Of a stretch of 64,000 bases of DNA, positions 28,432-36,727 are shown piece after piece. The DNA comes from Paenibacillus xylanilyticus (GTDB lineage: Bacteria > Bacillota > Bacilli > Paenibacillales > Paenibacillaceae): NCBI RefSeq assembly GCF_013359935.1, contig NZ_JABMCB010000185.1, forward strand, positions 242,128 to 306,127, read 5' to 3'. Numbering within the stretch: position 1 is the first letter of the stretch; the number at the start of each line of letters is the position of its first letter. Below the pieces are notes generated by a model. It ran no database searches. It was not told the origin of the DNA and saw only the letters and a list, made by a program, of their open reading frames with translations. Position numbers and translations under genes: made by a program.

Positions 28432-28624
28432 TTAATGACTGTTCCAAACAGCACCTGAATATTGAAGGGGCACACTGGTAAATTTTTTGCGCTAAATCTT
28501 CAACCTACCTGGTAACTTATACTTTTGTCACTAAAATGCAGTAATTAAATATCCATTTGCAGCAAATTATAAAAAATATGTTTACTTCGCAATGGTAACT
28601 TTGATATTATAATCGCAATATCAA

Positions 28625-28925
28625 ATGCGACGAAGAGATGAGTAGATAAAAGTATTCTTTCTCAGAGAGCCCCGGCAGCTGAAAAGGGGTAAAGAATTTT
28701 TTGTTGAATAAAGACTCAGAGCAGCACATCGGAACTTAAACGTAAGGGATGGTGTGACAGGAGCTCCTGTTACAGAGCTGGAGTATAGGCAATGACAACT
28801 TATTACGTGTTGTTATCCTTAACTCAAAGAGGCGGATATGGCGACATATTGGCGAATCTGGGTGGTACCACGAGTATTCAATCTCGTCCCTGAGACTTCT
28901 GTCTTGGGGGTGGGATTTTTTGGTT
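28625..28925 (+). ncRNA. T-box riboswitch leader of asd
   Basis: A tRNA-sensing leader upstream of the aspartate-semialdehyde dehydrogenase gene. I see the AGTA loop motif in gatgagtaga, the stem I head AGAGAGcccc..GCTGA, and the antiterminator T-box GGGTGGTACCACGAG at 28859-28874. A 16-bp terminator stem follows (about 28880-28916, aatctcg..tgggatt) with a T tail. The best specifier candidate is ATC (Ile) at 28728-28730, followed by G and GAAC, as specifier codons usually are; ACA (Thr) two bases earlier is a weaker alternative. Uncharged tRNA would let transcription run into asd. Confidence 0.9.
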
Positions 28926-29061
28926 TTTCCGGGGTGTTGGCTACACGCTTTGGAATCACCTGAATAGTGTTTATTAAGGGAAGAATCACGAAGTCCCAGC
29001 AACCATTACAGGAAATGAAATAACTAATATTCTACTCACACCGAAAGGAATTGATGATGAT

Positions 29062-30147
29062 ATGACAGCAAAATTGAGAGTCGGTATTGTTGGAGGAACA
29101 GGAATGGTGGGCCAGCGTTTTGTGGATCTGCTGGATGGTCATCCATGGTTTGAAGTAACAGCTATTTCGGCGAGTGCCAATTCGGCAGGCAAAACCTACG
29201 AAGAATCCGTTCAGGGCAGATGGAAACTGGCGGTCCCCATTCCGGAAGCGGTGAAAAAAATCGTAGTGCAGGATGCTTCCCAGGTCGAAGCGTTTGCGAG
29301 CCAGGTTGATTTTATTTTCTGTGCAGTGGATATGAAAAAGAATGAGATCCAAGCGCTCGAAGAGGCTTATGCCAAAACAGGCACACCGGTGGTTTCCAAC
29401 AACTCGGCTCATCGCTGGACGGCTGATGTACCGATGGTTATTCCTGAAATCAATCCAGGGCATTTGGAAGTTATTGAAGCGCAACGTAAACGTCTGGGCA
29501 CCAAAACCGGATTTATTGCAGTTAAACCAAACTGCTCCATTCAGAGCTACGTACCTGCACTTCACGCGTTGCGTGAGTTCAACCCAACTCAAGTGGTAGC
29601 TTCCACTTACCAAGCCATCTCGGGAGCAGGCAAAAACTTCACGGATTGGCCTGAAATGCTGGATAACGTGATCCCGTACATCGGTGGCGAGGAAGAAAAG
29701 AGTGAGCAAGAACCTCTGCGCATCTGGGGCAGCGTTCAAAATAATGAGATTGTGAAGGCTTCATCACCGCTAATCACGACGCAATGTATCCGTGTTCCGG
29801 TTACGGATGGACATCTGGCTACCGTATTTGTAAACTTTGAGAAAAAACCATCCAAAGATGAAATTTTGGACCGCTGGTTGCAGTTCAAAGGACGCCCACA
29901 AGAACTCGAATTGCCAAGTGCGCCAAAACAGTTTATTACGTATTTTGAAGAAGAAAACAGACCACAAACGAAACTGGATCGTGACATCGAGCGCGGAATG
30001 GGCGTATCGACAGGCAGACTGCGTGAGGACTCGCTCTATGATTATAAATTCGTGGGATTGTCCCACAACACGCTCCGCGGAGCAGCAGGCGGTGCGGTTC
30101 TGATCGCGGAATTGCTTAAAGCTGAAGGATATATTCAGCCGAAATAA
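29062..30147 (+). CDS. asd: Aspartate-semialdehyde dehydrogenase, fungal/archaeal-type
   Basis: A cytoplasmic enzyme (361 aa) that reduces aspartyl phosphate to the semialdehyde, the branch point to Lys, Thr, Met and Ile. The NADP fold starts VGIVGGTGMVGQRFVDLL, the catalytic Cys lies in KPNCSIQSYVPAL, and a His-containing ITTQCIRVPVTDGHL block follows. The length of about 360 and the NSAGKTYEESVQGRWKL segment resemble the archaeal/fungal branch rather than the common 330-residue bacterial form. The start is 29062 with a gaaagga box 12 nt away. The T-box leader in front indicates control by a charged tRNA. Confidence 0.9.
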   Translation: MTAKLRVGIVGGTGMVGQRFVDLLDGHPWFEVTAISASANSAGKTYEESVQGRWKLAVPIPEAVKKIVVQDASQVEAFASQVDFIFCAVDMKKNEIQALEEAYAKTGTPVVSNNSAHRWTADVPMVIPEINPGHLEVIEAQRKRLGTKTGFIAVKPNCSIQSYVPALHALREFNPTQVVASTYQAISGAGKNFTDWPEMLDNVIPYIGGEEEKSEQEPLRIWGSVQNNEIVKASSPLITTQCIRVPVTDGHLATVFVNFEKKPSKDEILDRWLQFKGRPQELELPSAPKQFITYFEEENRPQTKLDRDIERGMGVSTGRLREDSLYDYKFVGLSHNTLRGAAGGAVLIAELLKAEGYIQPK

Positions 30148-30177
30148 GCAAATGTAAAAGTAAGTGTTAAGGATAAA

Positions 30178-30206
30178 AGCACCATCACATGCTGATGGTG
30201 TTTTTA
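30178..30206 (+). terminator. Terminator of asd
   Basis: A caccatca/tgatggtg stem with a 5-nt loop is followed by TTTTT. Confidence 0.9.
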
Positions 30207-30289
30207 TTACACCCATCGGGAAAAAATGAAGATCCAGAGCCAGACAGGTTATGCGGATATATTATAATGGGAAAAAGAGGGAGTGGGGT

Positions 30290-30961
30290 ATGTTGCTGCA
30301 ATCTGAGCTATATAAAGGACAAAAGGCTGTCTTTCTAGGAGATAGCATTACTTATGGTTATGGGCTGAGCGAAGGAGAGCATCCATATCCGGAGCTTGTC
30401 AGTAGAGCATTAGGGTTTCGATCCTATGAGAATCATGGAATTTCGGGGAGTAGTGTAGTCGATGGAGGGCTTGAGCCCATGTGCAATCGAATGGAACAAC
30501 TGAATGCTGATGCAGATATCATTTTTTTTATGGGAGGAAGAAATGATTTTTCCAGCGGTACGACTGCATTTGGTAACATCAACATCTCCCCGAGCTCGAC
30601 AGATACATTTTATGGGGCACTTAAGCATGTTGCAGAGGGCTTGATCCAGCGCTACCCAACCAAGCTGATTGTCTTTTTGACTCCTCCGCATGGATCAAGT
30701 ACAGCCGTACCTGAATATTTGCCCAATCCGGTGACCGGACGAGTATACTCAGAGTATATTGCTGCGATCAAAGAGGTGGCATCATTGTACTCCATTCCAG
30801 TCTGTGATCTGTGGAACATTGCGGGAATACAACCTTTATTGAAGGTACATAAAAATTTATACTTTACTGGCGAAAACGGTGTGCCTGATGGGCTTCATCC
30901 CAACCAGGCCGGACATTCGAGATTGGCGGCAAGAATCGTGGGCTTCCTTAATACGTTGTAG
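30290..30961 (+). CDS. SGNH/GDSL-family hydrolase
   Basis: A 223-aa esterase/lipase-like hydrolase without a signal peptide. Block I carries the nucleophile Ser in FLGDSITYGYG, Gly in HGISGSS, Asn in MGGRNDF, and Asp/His in DGLHPNQAGH. The ATG at 30290 follows a gggagtgggg box and a TATAAT lies upstream. Such enzymes can be deacetylases of carbohydrates or polymers; the substrate cannot be told. Confidence 0.88.
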   Translation: MLLQSELYKGQKAVFLGDSITYGYGLSEGEHPYPELVSRALGFRSYENHGISGSSVVDGGLEPMCNRMEQLNADADIIFFMGGRNDFSSGTTAFGNINISPSSTDTFYGALKHVAEGLIQRYPTKLIVFLTPPHGSSTAVPEYLPNPVTGRVYSEYIAAIKEVASLYSIPVCDLWNIAGIQPLLKVHKNLYFTGENGVPDGLHPNQAGHSRLAARIVGFLNTL

Positions 30962-31000
30962 GTTTAACTAAGAAGCGTCTTATGATTTATGTGGCTAATA

Positions 31001-31051
31001 AAAAAACAGCACGTACTCCATTTTTTATATTGGAGCGTTGCTGTTTTTTTT
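31001..31051. terminator. Bidirectional terminator (GDSL gene and BASS transporter gene)
   Basis: An aacagca..ctcca/tggag..tgctgtt stem sits between convergent genes, with A tract on the left and T tract on the right. Confidence 0.85.
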
Positions 31052-31070
31052 ATAGCAAACTTTGCAAATG

Positions 31071-32045
31071 TTAGGCGGCGGATGTTTTATCCGCATTTTG
31101 CAGCAGCTGCGAGCGTCGTCCAAGCAGATACCCTGTCAGCGAAGCCAGCATCTGTTGAAATACCATCCCCAGAACAACCGGAACAGCTACCGGAGGTGGG
31201 AAATAGGAGACGGCCAGCACCGCTCCTGCGCTGATATTACGCATGCCTCCATTGAACACGAGTGCGACTTGGTCAGCCTCATTCCAGCCCAGCAATCTAG
31301 CAATGAAGTAGCTTAATGCATAGCCAAAGGAAGCCAGAAAAATGATGATTGCTGCAAGGCCGGCCAGTCTCCAGTTGAAATCGGCGAGATATGGGGCTAC
31401 AACGGATCCGTTAATCGCAACAACGGCTGCCATAAACAACTTGGAGAATGGGTTTAGTCTTGGGCCCCACACCGGAACGATTGCTCCTTTGGTCCACTCG
31501 TTTAGCAGCATGCCGAGCAGAGAAGGCACGACGATCATCCAGAACAGGCTGCTCATCATTGCTCCCATATCCAGCGTAACACTGGTGCCGATCAGCAGAG
31601 ATAACACACCAGGAACGACAAACGGAGCCAGCATGGTATCGATTAGGATGATGGATAGCGTCAGTGCAATATTGCCCCGGTAAATGCTTACCCAGATGAA
31701 GCTGCTTACACCTGTCGGAATGACGGCTGCAAGAACAAGTCCGGTTATCGTATAGGCATCCATCGGGAAAACCAGATGTCCCATACCGAGCGCGATCAGA
31801 GGCATCGCCAAATGTAATATAAATAAACAAACAAACAGCGGGAAAGGCTTTTTCAGCACGTTCAGAAAATCCCTGATCCCGAGACTGATGCTTCCTGCAA
31901 ACGTCATAAATGCAAAAAGCCATGGTGATAAAAAAGTATACGAAGAAAGAAGATTTCCGCAAAGTACGCCAATGATAATGCTGATTGGAGTAATCAGTGG
32001 CATGATGCGGTTCAAGCGCTGATTCAAAGCCTGAAGCATATTCAT
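31071..32045 (-). CDS. Bile acid:sodium symporter family transporter
   Basis: A membrane transporter (324 aa) with about nine to ten hydrophobic helices. Family blocks include LRDFL-like SLGIRDFLNVLKKP, the sodium-site region AAVIPTGVSSFIWVSIYRGN, and the later FNGGMRNISAGAVLA, near a helix break. In Bacillus such BASS proteins (YocS type) carry organic acids or unknown substrates. An aaaggg box is near the ATG. The gene stands alone. Confidence 0.85.
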   Translation of the reverse strand: MNMLQALNQRLNRIMPLITPISIIIGVLCGNLLSSYTFLSPWLFAFMTFAGSISLGIRDFLNVLKKPFPLFVCLFILHLAMPLIALGMGHLVFPMDAYTITGLVLAAVIPTGVSSFIWVSIYRGNIALTLSIILIDTMLAPFVVPGVLSLLIGTSVTLDMGAMMSSLFWMIVVPSLLGMLLNEWTKGAIVPVWGPRLNPFSKLFMAAVVAINGSVVAPYLADFNWRLAGLAAIIIFLASFGYALSYFIARLLGWNEADQVALVFNGGMRNISAGAVLAVSYFPPPVAVPVVLGMVFQQMLASLTGYLLGRRSQLLQNADKTSAA

Positions 32046-32181
32046 GACATCCCTTTACCGTGTGATTCTTCCATTATACATGTTCAATCCCGTGAGTGCA
32101 GACTCATTTGCATTCGGGTATGTGGAACAGCTATCATTCAAGTTGGGATAATACTTCTGTTATGAGGAAGGGAAGATGCTC

Positions 32182-32649
32182 ATGATTCAACGTAAACGAA
32201 GGCAAACACTGTTAATGACGGGGTTTATTGCTTCAAGTATTTTGATCATCTCTGCCTGTTCTGTCGTGGAACAAGCGAACCAAAGTTTGAATTACGTCAG
32301 TGGGGCTACCGAATATATAGAGCAGGTATCCAGTGCTGGGGCGGATCTTCAGCAGCTGGCAACGGAAGCGGTAAACAACCCGGAAGTGACAGAGCAGATC
32401 CAAGCGAAAATCGATCAGATTCAAGCGGAAGCGAGTGAATTCTCGCAGCTTACGGCTCCCGCCATCGGAGAGAGCATTCATGAAAATTTGGTCAGTTACA
32501 ACAATCAATTAACCGAAGTAGTGGATCGTTTCGAGACAACGATTGCAGAGCAGGGGTTTACCGCGGAAAACTGGCAGAATACCGGGATTCCCGATTTGAT
32601 CAATAATATCAACAATTTAAAAGACCCGTTGAGCGGGCTTGGAAATTAA
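32182..32649 (+). CDS. Small helical lipoprotein of unknown function
   Basis: A 155-aa protein with N-terminal MIQRKRRQTLLM, a hydrophobic segment and the lipobox IISAC, so probably a lipid-anchored surface protein. The rest is mostly helical, with Gln, Asn, Ala and Glu heptad-like stretches (QIQAKIDQIQAEASEFSQL). Similar short lipoproteins occur in Bacillales without known function. The aaggga box spacing favours ATG at 32182 over one six bases upstream. A good terminator follows. Confidence 0.75.
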   Translation: MIQRKRRQTLLMTGFIASSILIISACSVVEQANQSLNYVSGATEYIEQVSSAGADLQQLATEAVNNPEVTEQIQAKIDQIQAEASEFSQLTAPAIGESIHENLVSYNNQLTEVVDRFETTIAEQGFTAENWQNTGIPDLINNINNLKDPLSGLGN

Positions 32650-32670
32650 CCGAATTTTCGAATAGACAGC

Positions 32671-32712
32671 AAAAAGGTGCGGAACGATTTCAATTCGTTT
32701 AGCACCTTTTTA
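32671..32712 (+). terminator. Terminator of the small lipoprotein gene
   Basis: The stem aaaaaggtgc.gaacga/ttcgtt.gcaccttttt ends in a T run. Confidence 0.85.
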
Positions 32713-32797
32713 TATTTATAAGAACATATCTCATCTAGTACCGGGTGCTTATCGAGTCAGCTCAGACGTGATACAATAAGCAGGCATGTAATTTTTA

Positions 32798-32968
32798 TCA
32801 TTTTGTGGTGTCATACACAATACGTACACCGAGAGAGCCATAGCTCTCTTCTTTGTAATGGCATTGTGAGCAAGCTTTGGTGGCACACAGTGCGTCATTA
32901 TGGACATGCAATTTTTCGTTGCAGAGTGGACATTTATTTTCAAAAAGAGTCTTCAACACATTGAACAT
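32798..32968 (-). CDS. Small zinc-ribbon protein (56 aa)
   Basis: Translation of the minus strand gives MFNVLKTLFENKCPLCNEKL, then KACSQCHYKEESYGSLGVRI and a short tail, 56 aa in total. Two CxxC pairs (Cys13/Cys16 and Cys33/Cys36) form a clear zinc-ribbon pattern, and Cys28 is extra. A gagtgatt ribosome site lies before the ATG at 32968. Short CxxC-CxxC proteins of this size are common but poorly known in Bacillales, perhaps binding nucleic acid or a partner enzyme. Function unknown. Confidence 0.7.
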   Translation of the reverse strand: MFNVLKTLFENKCPLCNEKLHVHNDALCATKACSQCHYKEESYGSLGVRIVYDTTK

Positions 32969-33082
32969 GCTTAATCACTCATTTCTGATTAATTTACTTG
33001 GTTTTTATTATAGCCGATTATATTCGCTGCGTATACTGTTTTTTGACAAGATTTTTCATCACATGAAAGGAAGAATAACCCG

Positions 33083-33880
33083 ATGGATGTTCTGCTTTTT
33101 ATCATCATGTTTATACTTGGTCTGTTCGGTTCCTTCTTCTCGGGTTTACTCGGTATTGGTGGAGCTATCATTAACTACCCGCTGCTTTTGTATGTTCCTT
33201 CTCTGACGGGACTTGAGCCCTTCACTGCACATGAGGTTTCGTCCATTAGTATGTTCCAGGTGTTTTTTTCCTCATTGGCAGGTGTGGTGGCATTTCAGAG
33301 AAAGAAAAGAAAAGCAAGAAACGGGCATGCTTTGGTGAACAGAGCCCTTGTGGCATACATGGGCACCAGCATTCTTGCCGGCAGTCTGATTGGAGGTATC
33401 CTATCCGGACATTTGGATGGGGATGTCATTAATCTGATCTATGGAATATTGGCGATTGTGGCGATTGTGCTCATGCTGATTCCTGGAAAGGGAACAGAAG
33501 TGGCTGCTGATGATCTGGTATTTAACAGATGGATTGCTGCGGGTGCCGCTTTTGCCGTGGGGATTGTCTCGGGAATCGTAGGTGCGGGTGGAGCTTTCAT
33601 CCTGATACCGATCATGCTGACGGTGCTCCGAATACCTACACGAACAACCATTGCTTCTTCCCTTGCCATCGTGTTTATATCCGCCATCGGTGGAGTGATC
33701 GGGAAAATTACGGGCGGAGACATTCCAATTGAACCTATTATTTATACGGTTATTGGCAGTCTTCTGGGGGCGTCCCTCGGTTCGAGGGTCAGTTCGATGA
33801 TCAATGTGAGTGTACTTCGCTATGGATTAATCGTGCTCATTGCCATCACAGCAGTTAAAGTCTGGGCTTCCATTCTGTAG
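33083..33880 (+). CDS. TauE/SafE-family sulfite exporter-like permease
   Basis: A membrane protein (265 aa) with about eight helices. The family repeat is visible twice: GSFFSGLLGIGGAIINYPLLL near the start and GIVSGIVGAGGAFILIPIML in the second half. Family members move sulfite, organosulfonates or other anions. A gaaaggaag box precedes the ATG at 33083. It stands alone and its substrate is unknown. Confidence 0.88.
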   Translation: MDVLLFIIMFILGLFGSFFSGLLGIGGAIINYPLLLYVPSLTGLEPFTAHEVSSISMFQVFFSSLAGVVAFQRKKRKARNGHALVNRALVAYMGTSILAGSLIGGILSGHLDGDVINLIYGILAIVAIVLMLIPGKGTEVAADDLVFNRWIAAGAAFAVGIVSGIVGAGGAFILIPIMLTVLRIPTRTTIASSLAIVFISAIGGVIGKITGGDIPIEPIIYTVIGSLLGASLGSRVSSMINVSVLRYGLIVLIAITAVKVWASIL

Positions 33881-34068
33881 AAACAAGCATTCGTGGTGTA
33901 CCCATGACGATTTCGTAACCAAAACGTTGGAACACCGTATATAGGTTATGAACATGAGCTGGCGAATTTGTTACAGCATGAATTCACAACAGTTTCGTCC
34001 ATGGAGCGCCTTCATACTCATCTCATGGATACATGTTTAACATTAATAGAAGTTGAGGTATCCATCCT

Positions 34069-36459
34069 ATGAATAACGTACTTATAGATCAGGCTGAGAC
34101 AGGATATCAGTTGGCTGAGCAAAAGGCAGCCCAGTATTTTACTTCCCTACACGAGCAGCTAATGAACAACACATATACAACTAAGCTTACCCAAGATTTT
34201 CAATTATGGCAAAAAAAACATATTCATCGATACTCCTGGTTGCCCTTGGTATCACGAAGCAAAAGAAAACCCGATTCCCGGGATGTGTATCGATACATCC
34301 AATGGCTTAACGTTACAGGCAAACTGGATGATTACTTGGATCGGAGTATCTCATACATTTACATGAGAGATCTGGGCAAGGCGCTGGATTCTCCCGAAAC
34401 GCAGGCTCGCATTCAGCGCGTAGCGCGGGATACCAAGAAGTATTTCATGCGCTCCAGCTCCAATGCAGGCAAACGCAAAGAGCAGCCCGATTATATCAGT
34501 GTGGCCTCATTGTATCGCTGGGCTCAGAAGGAAAATGTGGAGACAGCCGTAATCTGGCTAATCCAGAAGCTTAAGAATGTAGCTTCGAATATTCCAAAGG
34601 AATTGGACGCAGAGCAGGCACAGCGAAAGCTCATTAAAATTATTCTTGGCGTTGTCCTCCACGTGAATGATGAAATGGATGAGATGACTCCAATTGTGGA
34701 ACGTTCGCAGAGGTTTGATGCAGCGATCAGACTGGGCTATTCATATGGATTGACCTATCCTTTTATTGACGACCTTCTGGATTCACAAGCATTGAGTTTG
34801 CAGGAGAAAGAGCAGTATTCCCAGATGATTCGCCAAGCGCTGCTCACTGGAATTGTACCTGACATTGGCCAGTGGAATGGAGCGAACCAGGAAGTCATTC
34901 AGTATGTTCATTCGGAGCTGCGGGAAGCATTTGAATACATCAAGAACTACCAGCGACCTGAGATGCAGCGTACATTTTTCGAGCAATCCTATGTATTTTT
35001 CCAATCCCAGGAACTGGACCGGGCGAAGAAAATCAGCAATGCGAATTATACCAATGAAGAGCTGTATGTACCGATTATTATCAAGTCATCTTCATCGAGA
35101 CTCATCGTTCGTTCAGTTCTTAGCGCTTCGGAGGACGAAGGATTTGATCTGCGGACGTTCTACTATGGAATATACAATCAGCTTGCTGATGATTTTGCCG
35201 ATATGTTTGACGATATGGAAGAGGGGGCTGTCACCCCGTATACGTACTATTTGAAATATCGTGATCTGCGTCCCGATTTAATTAATCCGTATGAGCTGTA
35301 TTGGACGGTCATCTCTCATCTGATCCATAGCGTGTATGACTCGGACGAGAAGACACGTGAAGTCATATTGGATCGCGCCATTAACGGCCTCAAGCGCAGC
35401 AAAGAGCGCCTTGGCCAGGCGAAATACAATGAGATCATGAACATATTTGCTTCGGGCCAGCCCGAATTTAATCAGCTTGTTCAGCAAATGGTTCGAAAAG
35501 CGGATGATGTGGATTTTCTCGACAAATTGCTCAGGGATCAGGTGATTGTTCATCTGCAAAATGACAAAAAGGAAAAAGAAGACTTTCTTCATACGATTCG
35601 AACGGTTCGCGAACAGATTAATATTGAATTGCAAATCTCCAAACCGACTGAAATACCGGAGATGAAAGAAACGCTGATTGATGCAGCCAATTACAGTTTG
35701 CAGGGAGATGGCAAACGACTGAGGCCTATCTTAACTTGGGTAATGGGTGTGCGTGAGTATGGACTTACAGAAGCATCGATCGTTCCCCTATTAAGATCAC
35801 TGGAGTATATGCATACTGCTTCCCTCATTTTTGATGATCTGCCGACACAGGATAATGCTTCAACCCGGCGGGGACGTTCGACCTTGCATCAGGTGCATAA
35901 CAGCGCCACAGCGGAATTGACGGGTCTGTTTCTCATCCAGAAAGCCATAGGGGAACAATCTTCTCTCGGACAATTCGACGCAGCAACGGTGCTAACTCTT
36001 ATTCGGTATTCGGCTGAAAAAGCAGAAGACATGTGCATGGGGCAAGCGATGGACCTGAACTCCAAAGGAAAAGCACTGACACTGGAACAATTAAACATGA
36101 TCTGTTTCTACAAAACAGGCATTGCCTTTGAAGCAGCACTTGTAATGCCGGCCATTCTGGCACAAGTGAAGGAATCGGAAATCGCCTCTTTGAAGAAATT
36201 TGCATATCATGCAGGTATCGCTTTTCAAATCAAGGATGACCTGCTGGACCTGGAAGGGGATCATCTTGTTCTTGGTAAACCAGCAGGACAGGATGCACGG
36301 AACAACAATTCAACTTTTGTATCCATTTTAGGGGAAGATGGGGCGAAAAAGGAGATGTGGGAACATTATTGTCTTGCAACCGATGCGCTAAACGATATGC
36401 CCAAGCATGTTCCATTTCTGAAGCATCTGCTGGATTATATCGTTGGGCGGGAACGTTGA
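34069..36459 (+). CDS. Two-module polyprenyl synthetase-like protein with long N-terminal domain
   Basis: A 796-aa protein. Its C-terminal part (about residues 515-796) is a class I isoprenyl diphosphate synthase: GDGKRLRP, first Asp-rich motif DDLPTQD at 589-595 followed by RRGRST, and second motif IKDDLLD near 721-727. This part should build a prenyl diphosphate from IPP. The N-terminal 500 residues are helical and resemble no common domain I can name, but contain the acidic patches LDDYLD (86-91), FIDDLLDS (232-239) and LADDFADMFDDMEE (372-385). These look like metal-binding motifs of class I terpenoid enzymes. The layout recalls fungal fused terpene synthases with a prenyltransferase half. 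Prenyltransferase is firm; a cyclase N-terminal module is inference. Confidence 0.8.
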   Translation: MNNVLIDQAETGYQLAEQKAAQYFTSLHEQLMNNTYTTKLTQDFQLWQKKHIHRYSWLPLVSRSKRKPDSRDVYRYIQWLNVTGKLDDYLDRSISYIYMRDLGKALDSPETQARIQRVARDTKKYFMRSSSNAGKRKEQPDYISVASLYRWAQKENVETAVIWLIQKLKNVASNIPKELDAEQAQRKLIKIILGVVLHVNDEMDEMTPIVERSQRFDAAIRLGYSYGLTYPFIDDLLDSQALSLQEKEQYSQMIRQALLTGIVPDIGQWNGANQEVIQYVHSELREAFEYIKNYQRPEMQRTFFEQSYVFFQSQELDRAKKISNANYTNEELYVPIIIKSSSSRLIVRSVLSASEDEGFDLRTFYYGIYNQLADDFADMFDDMEEGAVTPYTYYLKYRDLRPDLINPYELYWTVISHLIHSVYDSDEKTREVILDRAINGLKRSKERLGQAKYNEIMNIFASGQPEFNQLVQQMVRKADDVDFLDKLLRDQVIVHLQNDKKEKEDFLHTIRTVREQINIELQISKPTEIPEMKETLIDAANYSLQGDGKRLRPILTWVMGVREYGLTEASIVPLLRSLEYMHTASLIFDDLPTQDNASTRRGRSTLHQVHNSATAELTGLFLIQKAIGEQSSLGQFDAATVLTLIRYSAEKAEDMCMGQAMDLNSKGKALTLEQLNMICFYKTGIAFEAALVMPAILAQVKESEIASLKKFAYHAGIAFQIKDDLLDLEGDHLVLGKPAGQDARNNNSTFVSILGEDGAKKEMWEHYCLATDALNDMPKHVPFLKHLLDYIVGRER

Positions 36460-36727
36460 CATTTTTTACTTACGACTCCGTGTACTCATATGACTTATAA
36501 TGATATATAGCGACATAGGTCGGGAGTTCCATGATAATGGATTCCAGGCCTTGTTTGGTTTCAAAGACACAAATCTCTTGAAAAGAACCGTTTCAATGGT
36601 TAAAATACTGGGTACTAAGCAGAGATTATCGTTATTAAACCGATTAAATAGTGAGCAAAGAATATCTAACAAAATTAAAATATTCGACAATGATTAACTA
36701 GAGTTATACACCAAAGGAGAGCTTAAC

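Noticed and set aside
30989..31234. Plus-strand frame over the terminator and the end of the BASS transporter gene
   Set aside because: It runs through a bidirectional terminator and is antisense to a well-supported gene.
32749..32943. A 64-codon minus-strand frame overlapping the zinc-ribbon gene
   Set aside because: The overlapping frame with two CxxC pairs and its own ribosome site is the better coding candidate.
36500..36697. A 65-codon reading frame between the prenyl synthase and hybrid kinase genes
   Set aside because: No ribosome site or recognisable composition, and it overlaps an equally long frame on the other strand.
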